Shown piece by piece: positions 7,661 to 14,097 of a stretch of 20,749 nt of DNA (positions are counted from its first letter, which is position 1; each line of letters begins with the position of its first letter). The stretch comes from Pseudomonadota bacterium (GTDB lineage: Bacteria > Pseudomonadota > Alphaproteobacteria > Azospirillales > Azospirillaceae), in assembly GCA_023416455.1 (NCBI GenBank), contig JAEZHQ010000144.1:1-20749 (forward strand). Reading direction: 5' to 3'. The notes under the pieces were generated by a model, which saw only the letters and a list, made by a program, of their open reading frames with translations, was not told the DNA's origin and searched no databases. The position numbers were made by a program, and so were the translations under genes.

Positions 7661-8324
7661 GATCGCCGGGCTTCGCGTGCGCCAGGGCGGCGTTCCCGTC
7701 CTCCACGGCCTCGACATGGCGGTCGGGGCGGGCGCCGTCTGCGGCCTCATCGGCCACAACGGCGCCGGCAAGACCACCACCCTGCGCGCCGTCATGGGGC
7801 TGCTGCCGGTGGATTCGGGCACCATCCGCTTCGACGGCGCGGCGATCGACCGCGCCGACGCGACCCTGCGGCCGCGGCTGGGCATCGGCTACATGCCGGA
7901 GGACCGCCGGCTGATCCCCAGCCTGACGGTGGCGGAGAACATCCTCCTGCCGATGTGGGCGGTCGGGGAGGCGGTCGATCCCGGGCGCCTGGACTGGGTC
8001 TATTCGGTGGTCTCCGAGCTTCAGCCCATCCGCGACCGTCCGGCGACCCTGCTGTCGGGCGGCCAGCAGAAGCTGGTCGCGCTGGGGCGGGCGCTTCTGA
8101 TCGGGCACCGGCTGCTGCTGCTCGACGAGCCGACGGAGGGCGTGGCGCCCGCCCTGGTCGCCCGCATCTTCGGGATCCTGTCCCGGGTGAAGGTGGAGCG
8201 CGGGATGACCATCCTGGTGGCGGAATCCAACACCCGCCACCTGCACGGCCTGCTCGACCACGTGGTCCACGTGGAGCGCGGGCGGCTTGTCAAGAATCCG
8301 CAATTCGCAGAGGGGAATGTCTAG
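7653..8324 (+). CDS. livF: ABC transporter ATP-binding protein LivF
   Basis: Second ATPase of the importer, 223 aa. Walker A GHNGAGKTT is at residues 34-42, followed by the family's YMPEDRRLIPSLTVAENI region, a canonical signature LLSGGQQKLVALGRAL, Walker B LLLLDEPTEGVAP, and the switch region ILVAESNTRHL, in which Asn or Thr stands where His is usual. If only one of the two ATPases has a complete catalytic set, the importer would hydrolyse ATP asymmetrically; this is inference. The stop TAG at 8322-8324 directly abuts the ATG of the oxidoreductase at 8325, so the transporter and enzymes are one transcription unit. Confidence 0.93.
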   Translation: MLEIAGLRVRQGGVPVLHGLDMAVGAGAVCGLIGHNGAGKTTTLRAVMGLLPVDSGTIRFDGAAIDRADATLRPRLGIGYMPEDRRLIPSLTVAENILLPMWAVGEAVDPGRLDWVYSVVSELQPIRDRPATLLSGGQQKLVALGRALLIGHRLLLLDEPTEGVAPALVARIFGILSRVKVERGMTILVAESNTRHLHGLLDHVVHVERGRLVKNPQFAEGNV

Positions 8325-9341
8325 ATGCGTGTGATGGAAATCCGCGGCGAGTGGTCGGTCGACAACATCGTCGCGGCGGAGCGCCCGACCCCCGAGCCCG
8401 GCCGCCGGCAGGTGCTTCTGCGCATGGCGGCGGCCAGCCTGAACTACCGCGACCACGTCATGGCCCGGCGCGGCTACGGCAACCGCAGCGGCACGCTGCC
8501 GCTGGTGCCGGTGTCGGACGGCGTCGGCGAGGTGGTGGCGGTCGGCCCCGACACCACCCGCTTCAGGGTCGGCGACCGCGTCTGCCCCACCTTCTTCCAG
8601 GATTGGGTCAGCGGACCGTTCAAGGACGAGCACTGGGTCTCGCAGCTCGGCGGGCCGCGTGACGGCGTGATGCAGGAATTCATGCTCATCGACGAGCACG
8701 CCGGGGTGCTGGTCCCCGGCTTCCTGTCCGACCTGGAGGCGGCGGCGCTGCCTTGCGCCGGGGTGACCGCCTGGAACGCCGTCGCCGGGGCCGGCGGGGT
8801 CAAGGCCGGCGACGTCGTGCTGGTCCAAGGCACCGGCGGCGTCGCCCTGTTCGCCCTGCTGTTCGCCAAGTGCCAGGGCGCCCGCGTCATCGCCCTGTCG
8901 TCGAGCGAGGAGAAGCTGGAGCGGCTGCGCGGCCTTGGCGCCGACCATGTGGTGAACTACCGGGAGACTCCCGACTGGCGGAAGGTCGCCCGCGACCTGA
9001 CCGGCGGGCTGGGGGTCGACCGCGTCGTCGAGGTCGGCGGCGCCGAGACGCTCGGCCAGTCGCTGCGCGCGGTGCGGGGCGGCGGGACCGTCAGCCTGAT
9101 CGGGGTGCTGAGCGGGGCCTTGTGCAACCTCAACCTCGGGCAGGTGGTGACCCAGGGGATCCGGCTCCAGGGCGTGACCCTGGGCAGCCGCGACGACTTC
9201 GAGGACATGAACCGGGCGATCGCGCTGCACGGCATCCGCCCCCCCGTCGACGGGCGCGTCCACGCCTTCGACGAGGTTGCCGCGGCCATCCGGTCGATCC
9301 CGGACGGCCGGCATTTCGGAAAGATCTGCATTGCCTTCTGA
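8325..9341 (+). CDS. Zinc-free medium-chain dehydrogenase/reductase (quinone oxidoreductase-like)
   Basis: MDR-superfamily NAD(P)-dependent oxidoreductase, 338 aa. The N-terminal GroES-like domain has ASLNYRDHVMARRGYG and VPVSDGVGEVVAVG. The catalytic-zinc Cys is replaced in NYRDH and the GHE motif is replaced by SDG, and no four-Cys structural zinc lobe is visible. This predicts a zinc-independent enzyme such as an enoyl reductase or quinone oxidoreductase rather than a classical alcohol dehydrogenase. The Rossmann fold follows: VLVQGTGGVALFALLFAK near 165-182, then IALSSSEEKLERLRGLGADHVVNY, where Ser-Ser-Ser after the second strand suggests NADPH preference. The start abuts the livF stop; ATG 8334 in frame is a weaker alternative. 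In the operon it may reduce an unsaturated acyl-CoA or oxidise an intermediate; the substrate is unknown. Confidence 0.88.
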   Translation: MRVMEIRGEWSVDNIVAAERPTPEPGRRQVLLRMAAASLNYRDHVMARRGYGNRSGTLPLVPVSDGVGEVVAVGPDTTRFRVGDRVCPTFFQDWVSGPFKDEHWVSQLGGPRDGVMQEFMLIDEHAGVLVPGFLSDLEAAALPCAGVTAWNAVAGAGGVKAGDVVLVQGTGGVALFALLFAKCQGARVIALSSSEEKLERLRGLGADHVVNYRETPDWRKVARDLTGGLGVDRVVEVGGAETLGQSLRAVRGGGTVSLIGVLSGALCNLNLGQVVTQGIRLQGVTLGSRDDFEDMNRAIALHGIRPPVDGRVHAFDEVAAAIRSIPDGRHFGKICIAF

Positions 9342-9371
9342 CCAGTAAGGCCGAAAGGAGACACGCTCGAC

Positions 9372-10166
9372 ATGCCGTTTTCATCCATCCTGTTCGAGGT
9401 CCGCGACGGCGCGGCCTGGATCACCCTGAACCGCCCCGACGCCATGAACGCCATCACGCCCGCGATGATGGGCGAGATCGTCGAGGCTTTCGACCGTGCC
9501 GAGGCCGACCGCGGCGTCCGCGCCGTCACGCTGACCGGCGCCGGCCGGGCCTTCTGCGCCGGGGCGGATCTCAAGTTCGTGCTTGAGGCGGTGGCCGGGC
9601 GGAGCGGCTTCTCCGGGCCGGGTTCCTTCACCGACCAGCTGCTTCGGACCCTGAAGCGGATCGAGGGCAGCCCGCTTCCCGTGGTCGCCGCGGTCAACGG
9701 CCTGGCGCTGGCCGGCGGGTTGGAGCTGGTGCTGGTGGCCGACCTCGTCGTCGCCGCCGAGACGGCGCGCTTCGGCGACGCCCACGCGAACTACGGGCTG
9801 CTTCCCAGCGGCGGCAGTTCGGTGCGCCTGCCGCGGAAGATCGGCCCGACGCGGGCCAAGTATCTGATGTACACCGGCGGCTTCGCCACCGCCGGGGAGA
9901 TGCGGGAGGCCGGTCTGGTCAACACGGTCGTGCCGGACGGCGGCCTCGCCGAAGCCACCGCGGCGCTCGTCGCCACCCTGTCCGTCAAGAGCCCCCTCGG
10001 CCTCGCCCGCATGAAGCGGCTGGTCGACGACGGGCTGAAGCAGCCGGCCGACACCGCCCTGGAGGGCGAGCAGACGGTGTGCGCGCTCCACGCCCTGTCC
10101 GCCGACATGGAGGAGGGGCTGGCCGCCTTCCGCGAGAAGCGCAAGCCGCAGTTCCAGGGCGCCTGA
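9372..10166 (+). CDS. Enoyl-CoA hydratase/isomerase family protein (crotonase fold)
   Basis: Crotonase-family enzyme of 264 aa acting on a CoA thioester. The CoA and oxyanion-hole regions are clear: FCAGADLKF and GLALAGGLELVLVADL. Glu118 aligns with catalytic Glu144 of rat mitochondrial enoyl-CoA hydratase, but the position of its Glu164 is occupied by His138 in FGDAHANYGLLPSGG. One catalytic Glu is therefore missing, so simple hydratase activity is doubtful and isomerase, dehydratase or C-C bond cleavage chemistry is possible. AAAGGAG at 9354-9360 is the ribosome binding site, 11 bases before the ATG. It lies 30 bp after the oxidoreductase and ends the operon, facing the convergent amidohydrolase gene. 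Confidence 0.9.
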   Translation: MPFSSILFEVRDGAAWITLNRPDAMNAITPAMMGEIVEAFDRAEADRGVRAVTLTGAGRAFCAGADLKFVLEAVAGRSGFSGPGSFTDQLLRTLKRIEGSPLPVVAAVNGLALAGGLELVLVADLVVAAETARFGDAHANYGLLPSGGSSVRLPRKIGPTRAKYLMYTGGFATAGEMREAGLVNTVVPDGGLAEATAALVATLSVKSPLGLARMKRLVDDGLKQPADTALEGEQTVCALHALSADMEEGLAAFREKRKPQFQGA

Positions 10167-10233
10167 TCCCGGCCGCGGCGGCGGGCGGCTGGGGGCCGGG
10201 CGGCGGCGTCCCCGGGACCGGCCCGTTGCCGCG

Positions 10234-10249
10234 GGCCGGCCAGCCGGCC
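10234..10249. terminator. GC-rich hairpin in convergent gap, possible bidirectional terminator
   Basis: GGCCGG-CCAG-CCGGCC forms a 6-bp stem and 4-base loop in the 93-bp gap between two convergent genes. There is no T-run on either strand, so intrinsic termination would be weak. Placement between convergent stops is the main support. Confidence 0.3.
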
Positions 10250-10259
10250 GGCCGGTGCG

Positions 10260-11132
10260 TCACAGGGGCGGCAGATGGGCGATGGTGTCGACCATCTCGC
10301 CCATGTGGCGCGACAGCACGGACAGGAAGGGCAGGCGCTCCAGGGAGGGCTCGTCCATGTAGAGGTCGCGGCTGATCTCGATCTGGAGCGCGTGGACGCC
10401 CTGGCGTGGCCGCCCGTAGTGGCGGGTGGTGTAGCCGCCGGCGTAGGGGGAGTTGCGGCTGACCGTGTAGCCCAGCCCGCGCAGGAAGCGTTCGGCGGCG
10501 GTGATGACGGCCGGTGCGCAGGAATGGCCGAAGCAGTCGCCCAGCACGAAGTCGGCGCGGCGGCCGCCGCGGTCGCCGGCCCCCGGCGACGGCATGGAAT
10601 GGCAGTCGATCAGCACGGCGTGGCCGAAGCGCGCGCGCGTGGCGTCCACCAGCTGGCGCAGGGCGGCGTGGTAGGGCGCGTGGTAGAGGGCGATGCGCCG
10701 CAGCGCCTCGGCGAAGCGCAGCTTGTCCCGGTAGATGTCCTCACCGTTGGCGACGACGCGCGCGATGGTGCCGAGCCCGGCCGCCACCCGCGGCGAGCGC
10801 GTGTTGACGTAGGCCGGGAGCGCGTCGGCGAACATCTCCGGATCCAGCTCGTAAGCCTCGCGGTTGACGTCGAGGAAGGCGCGCGGGAACAACGCCCGGA
10901 TCAGCGGCACGCCGAGCGCCGCGGCGTCGGCGAAGATCTCGTCGACGAAGCAGTCCTCGGACTTGCGCAGCGCGCGCGCGTCGAGCCGCGCCGCCGCCAG
11001 GAAGTCGGCCGGATAGCGGTTCCCGCTGTGCGGCGAGGCCAGCACCAGCGGCTTGGTCTGTGCGGACGGGGCCAGGATCTCGTAGGCCTGGCCCGGATCC
11101 GGCTCCGTTGCGGCGTCGACGTGCGCATCCAT
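10260..11132 (-). CDS. N-formylglutamate amidohydrolase family protein
   Basis: Member of the N-formylglutamate amidohydrolase (FGase) family, 290 aa, cytosolic. The classic member splits N-formyl-L-glutamate to formate and glutamate in histidine breakdown. Visible family motifs are ASPHSGNRYP (His35), FLDVNREAYELDPEMF near 87-101, LIDCHSMPSP (Asp177, His179), and LQIEISRDLYMDE (Glu252), which includes the probable zinc ligands and substrate-binding arginine. The start at 11132 is the only in-frame ATG close to the conserved region; the ribosome binding site is weak. No histidine-utilisation genes (hutU, hutH, hutI) are nearby, so an orphan role on another N-formyl or N-acyl amino acid is possible. 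It is transcribed toward the crotonase and divergently from tRNA-Val. Confidence 0.9.
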   Translation of the reverse strand: MDAHVDAATEPDPGQAYEILAPSAQTKPLVLASPHSGNRYPADFLAAARLDARALRKSEDCFVDEIFADAAALGVPLIRALFPRAFLDVNREAYELDPEMFADALPAYVNTRSPRVAAGLGTIARVVANGEDIYRDKLRFAEALRRIALYHAPYHAALRQLVDATRARFGHAVLIDCHSMPSPGAGDRGGRRADFVLGDCFGHSCAPAVITAAERFLRGLGYTVSRNSPYAGGYTTRHYGRPRQGVHALQIEISRDLYMDEPSLERLPFLSVLSRHMGEMVDTIAHLPPL

Positions 11133-11244
11133 GGTGACCGTGATGTAATCGACGCGGGGCGTCCTGTCACTCTCCGTCCCGCCCGCCTTCCAACAAGCGG
11201 CGCCCGCATTGGGGCCGGCCGGGAAAAAATATTGAATTCCGGGC

Positions 11245-11273
11245 TTGCCAGCCCCCCGCGATGATGGTACATC
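11245..11273 (+). promoter_or_regulatory. Possible tRNA-Val promoter
   Basis: TTGCCA (11245-11250), preceded by C, and TACATC (11268-11273) with a 17-bp spacer resemble alphaproteobacterial housekeeping promoters (CTTG at -35). They lie about 45 bp before the mature tRNA. The -10 match is poor (3 of 6), so this rests mainly on position. Confidence 0.35.
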
Positions 11274-11318
11274 CCACGCCCACGCCGAACGGGGCCGACA
11301 CGGACCCGCGGCACGGAT

Positions 11319-11393
<75 letters not shown>

Positions 11394-11399
11394 TCCATG

Positions 11400-11431
11400 A
11401 AGGCCGCCAACCTGACCGGGTTGGCGGCCTT
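11400..11431 (+). terminator. Strong hairpin downstream of tRNA-Val
   Basis: AAGGCCGCCAACC pairs perfectly with GGTTGGCGGCCTT (13 bp) around a 6-base loop (11413-11418), starting 7 bases after the tRNA CCA end. Only TT plus TC follows, so the T-tract is minimal, but position and stem strength support a terminator for the tRNA transcript. Confidence 0.65.
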
Positions 11432-11599
11432 CGCCATGTCTGGGCCGGGCGTCCCGGCCGTGCCGGCAGCCGCGAACCGCCGGCCTCCTGTTCAGCGCAT
11501 CCAGAGAGCCTTGCGGGGCGTGTCCGCCACCGCACCCGCCGGCCGCGCGTTGCATTGCCGGGAGTGTCGCCGCCGGTCCGGTCGACGCACGCCGCTCCG

Positions 11600-11635
11600 C
11601 CCACCCGCTCCCGGAAGCCCACCCGCTTCGGGAAG
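11600..11635. repeat. Tandem duplication of an 18-bp unit
   Basis: CCCACCCGCTCCCGGAAG (11600-11617) is followed directly by CCCACCCGCTTCGGGAAG (11618-11635), identical at 16 of 18 positions, and then by CCCA. The unit length is a multiple of three, but no convincing gene covers it. Confidence 0.7.
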
Positions 11636-11876
11636 CCCATGATAGGCATCAGGCGAAATGATGCCACCGCGCAGAAGAGGAAGTTCCTTTCTGTCATGGC
11701 TACGCTTCGGCGTCCTGGCGGAGCGCCATCCCGACACGCCGTTTCCACGCTCCGGCGGCGAGAAACCCGGGTGAATCCCTCGTTCCGGCAAGAGAAAAGA
11801 TCAGATAATGGGAGTAATTTCGTTCAAGTTGAAAGTTGAAAAGGCGACGGTTGGCGGCACGCTCCGAGGATTAATG

Positions 11877-11900
11877 TGCCAACATACGAGCATATTGGCA
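11877..11900. promoter_or_regulatory. 24-bp imperfect palindrome, possible operator
   Basis: Perfect outer arms TGCCAA and TTGGCA frame a 12-bp centre that is itself partly symmetric, giving 18 of 24 symmetric positions. It lies in AT-rich intergenic DNA, about 180 bp upstream of the -35 element of the amidohydrolase promoter. The form is like a dimeric repressor site; no regulator can be assigned. Confidence 0.35.
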
Positions 11901-11998
11901 GACGTTATCGCAGGCTATTTTTCGATCATGGGGAAGGTTGGCGAAAAAATGGCTTGTATTGTTATATGATTTCATGGTGCGGGGCGATGGGGGGATGG

Positions 11999-12019
11999 CG
12001 ACGGGCGGCCAGCCCGTCG
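11999..12019. repeat. 8-bp inverted repeat
   Basis: CGACGGGC (11999-12006) and GCCCGTCG (12012-12019) form a perfect stem with a 5-base loop, 38 bp upstream of the TTGACA at 12057. It could terminate upstream transcription or act as a binding site; there is no T-run. Confidence 0.45.
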
Positions 12020-12056
12020 GTAGGCCGGAATGCAAATGGGACGGATAATCCGCCCA

Positions 12057-12085
12057 TTGACACGATTACAAACATTGATAAGAAT
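12057..12085 (+). promoter_or_regulatory. Sigma-70-like promoter for the amidohydrolase
   Basis: TTGACA (12057-12062) is a perfect -35 hexamer, and AAGAAT (12080-12085) matches 4 of 6 of the -10 at an ideal 17-bp spacing. The predicted start near 12092 gives a leader of about 154 bases before ATG 12246. The local AT-richness stands out from the surroundings. Confidence 0.55.
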
Positions 12086-12245
12086 GTGCCTTGCTATCAT
12101 TCAGATGTGGGGCTTGGGCAATCCGCCTCTCACGCAGTCCGTGCTTCGGCAGTGGCCTCGGATGGCTCCTCCCGGGGAGCGGCTTGCCGGACCGGACGGC
12201 TATGACGCGGTGAAGGCTGCCCAGGCACTGGGGAGGAGAAACGGC

Positions 12246-13970
12246 ATGTATGATCTCGTGATCAGGAACGCGACCGTCGTGGACGGGCTGGGCAATCCGC
12301 CCACCTCCGCCGACGTCGCGATCAAGGACGGGCGAATCGCGGCGATCGGAGCCATTTCCGATCAGGCGAGCGAGGTGGTGGACGCCAAGGGGCTGGTGCT
12401 GGCGCCCGGCGTGATCGATGTCCACACCCACTACGATGCGCAGCTGACCTGGGATTCCACGGCTTCGCCGTCGCCCGCCCTGGGCGTGACCACGGTGGTG
12501 ATCGGGAACTGCGGCTTCGGCATCGCGCCGGCGACCCCGGAAACGCGCGACGTCATCATCAAGAACCTGTCCGAAGTCGAGGCGATGTCCCTGGACTCGC
12601 TGCGGGCCGGCGTCGACTGGAGCTTCGAGACCTTCCCCGAATATCTCGACCTGCTGCGGCGCAAGGGCGTCTATCCCAACGTCGCCGCCTTCGCCTCGCA
12701 CTCGGCGATGCGCTCGGTCGTGATGAAGGAGGAGGCGTCGGAGCGCCAGGCCACGCCCGAAGAGCTGGAGCGGATGCTGGAGATGTTCCGGCAGGCGATG
12801 GACGCCGGCGCCCTCGGCCTCGGCTCCTCGACCTTCGAGAACCACAACGGCTACGGCGGGGTGCCGGTCCCCTCGCGCCTCGCCGACCATGACGAGTTCC
12901 GGGCCTTCGCCAAGGTGATGGCGGGCTACGAGCACGGGCTGACCGTGATCACCTGCGGCCAGAGCACCACGATCCCGTTCCTGGAGGAGCTGGCGACCAT
13001 CAGCGGGCGGCCGGCGGTCTACGCCCCGATGCTCTACTACAGCAACCAGCCGGACCGGGCGCACAACCTGATGCGCCAGTGCCAAGCGGCCCGCGCGCGG
13101 GGGGCCGCGGTCTACGCGCAGGCGTCCTGCCAGCCGCTGAGCATGGATTTCAAGCTCGACAACGCCTACCCGCTGATGACGGTCGGGCCTTGGGCCGAGC
13201 TGGAGCACACCGATCCGGAGGCCCTGAAGCGCTCCTTCGCCGACCCCGCCTTCCGCGACCGCATGCGCGAGAGCCTCTCGCGCGTCGACGAGAAGCGGAT
13301 CTTCAACGGCAACTGGGACCGCGTCGAGGTCACGCTCGCCACCGTCGAGGAGAACCGGGCTCTGGAAGGGCGGAGCATCGCCGCCATCGCCCGGGAGCGC
13401 GGCGCCGATCCGGTCGACGTCTTCCTCGACCTCGGGCTTTCCGAGGATCTGGCGGTCACCTTCACGGCCAAGCTCCTCAATGTGGAGGAGGACCGCGTCT
13501 ATGAACTGCTCGCCGACGACGGCAACATGGTCAGCCTGTCCGACGGCGGCGCGCACCTGACCTTCTTCTGCGACGCCGGATTCGGCATGCATTTCCTCGG
13601 GCACTGGGTCCGCGACCTGAAGAAGTTCGACCTGTCGTCCGCCGTGCGCAAGCTGACCAGCGACGTGGCGGACATCTACGGCATCGTGGACCGTGGCCGC
13701 ATCGCCGTCGGCGCCTTCGCCGACCTCATCCTCTTCGATCCGGAGCGGATCGGGATCTCGAAGACCATCCGGCTCCACGACCTGCCGGGCGGCGCCGCCC
13801 GGCTGGTCCGCAGCGCCCCCGGGCTGGAGAGCGTGTGGGTCAACGGCGTGCGCGTCTTCCACGACGGCGACTACGCCAAGGTCCAGCCGCCGGGGCAGGT
13901 GCTGACGCGCTTCTCCGCGGAAAAGCCGAGCGTGGGCATGCCGTCCCGCGCCGAAGCCGCCACCGGCTGA
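12246..13970 (+). CDS. D-aminoacylase / N-acyl-D-amino-acid deacylase-like amidohydrolase
   Basis: Metal-dependent amidohydrolase of 574 aa related to D-aminoacylases. It opens with the typical small beta-sandwich sequence MYDLVIRNATVVDGLG and then the metal motif GVIDVHTHYDAQ (His60, His62). Cys89 in IGNCGFG matches the bridging Cys ligand of D-aminoacylase, and Asp433 in LSDGGAHL matches its catalytic Asp. The two mid-barrel His ligands (His220 and His250 in the Alcaligenes enzyme, normally in ATHIR and ISHLK contexts) are not apparent; the region reads LTVITCGQST and AVYAPMLYYSN. GGGAGGAG at 12231-12238 supports ATG 12246; the frame is open further upstream but leaves the family pattern. 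It could hydrolyse an N-acyl amino acid or another cyclic or linear amide feeding the TRAP-linked pathway. The family call is strong, the substrate is not. Confidence 0.87.
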   Translation: MYDLVIRNATVVDGLGNPPTSADVAIKDGRIAAIGAISDQASEVVDAKGLVLAPGVIDVHTHYDAQLTWDSTASPSPALGVTTVVIGNCGFGIAPATPETRDVIIKNLSEVEAMSLDSLRAGVDWSFETFPEYLDLLRRKGVYPNVAAFASHSAMRSVVMKEEASERQATPEELERMLEMFRQAMDAGALGLGSSTFENHNGYGGVPVPSRLADHDEFRAFAKVMAGYEHGLTVITCGQSTTIPFLEELATISGRPAVYAPMLYYSNQPDRAHNLMRQCQAARARGAAVYAQASCQPLSMDFKLDNAYPLMTVGPWAELEHTDPEALKRSFADPAFRDRMRESLSRVDEKRIFNGNWDRVEVTLATVEENRALEGRSIAAIARERGADPVDVFLDLGLSEDLAVTFTAKLLNVEEDRVYELLADDGNMVSLSDGGAHLTFFCDAGFGMHFLGHWVRDLKKFDLSSAVRKLTSDVADIYGIVDRGRIAVGAFADLILFDPERIGISKTIRLHDLPGGAARLVRSAPGLESVWVNGVRVFHDGDYAKVQPPGQVLTRFSAEKPSVGMPSRAEAATG

Positions 13971-14033
13971 CGGTCGGGGCGCGCCAACCCGGCCGGGCCG
14001 GGAACCGACCGGCACCGCCGGCCCGCTGAACCG

Positions 14034-14067
14034 GGCCGGAAGGCGGCCCGCGTGCCGCCTTCCGGCC
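14034..14067 (+). terminator. Strong 14-bp hairpin between amidohydrolase and TRAP genes
   Basis: GGCCGGAAGGCGGC pairs perfectly with GCCGCCTTCCGG plus CC (14 bp) around the loop CCGCGT (14048-14053). It ends 30 bp before the dctP-like start codon. There is no T-run after it. It may end the amidohydrolase transcript or act as a processing/stability element that raises binding-protein mRNA relative to the upstream gene. Confidence 0.55.
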
Positions 14068-14097
14068 AATCACACCAAGAAAAGGGAAGGGGAGGAC

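Larger units (their letters stand above)
11394..12245. other. 852-bp intergenic region without a convincing protein gene
   Basis: The region contains the tRNA hairpin at its left end, a GC-rich stretch with a tandem repeat (11600-11635), and then a markedly AT-richer part from about 11790 to 12110 with two dyads and the promoter of the amidohydrolase. Short open frames here lack family-like sequence and credible ribosome binding sites. An unrecognised small RNA or decayed gene cannot be excluded. Confidence 0.6.

Noticed and set aside
11876..12205. Open frame of 109 aa in the AT-rich intergenic region
   Set aside because: It starts at GTG with no ribosome binding site, has no family likeness and covers the promoter of the next gene.
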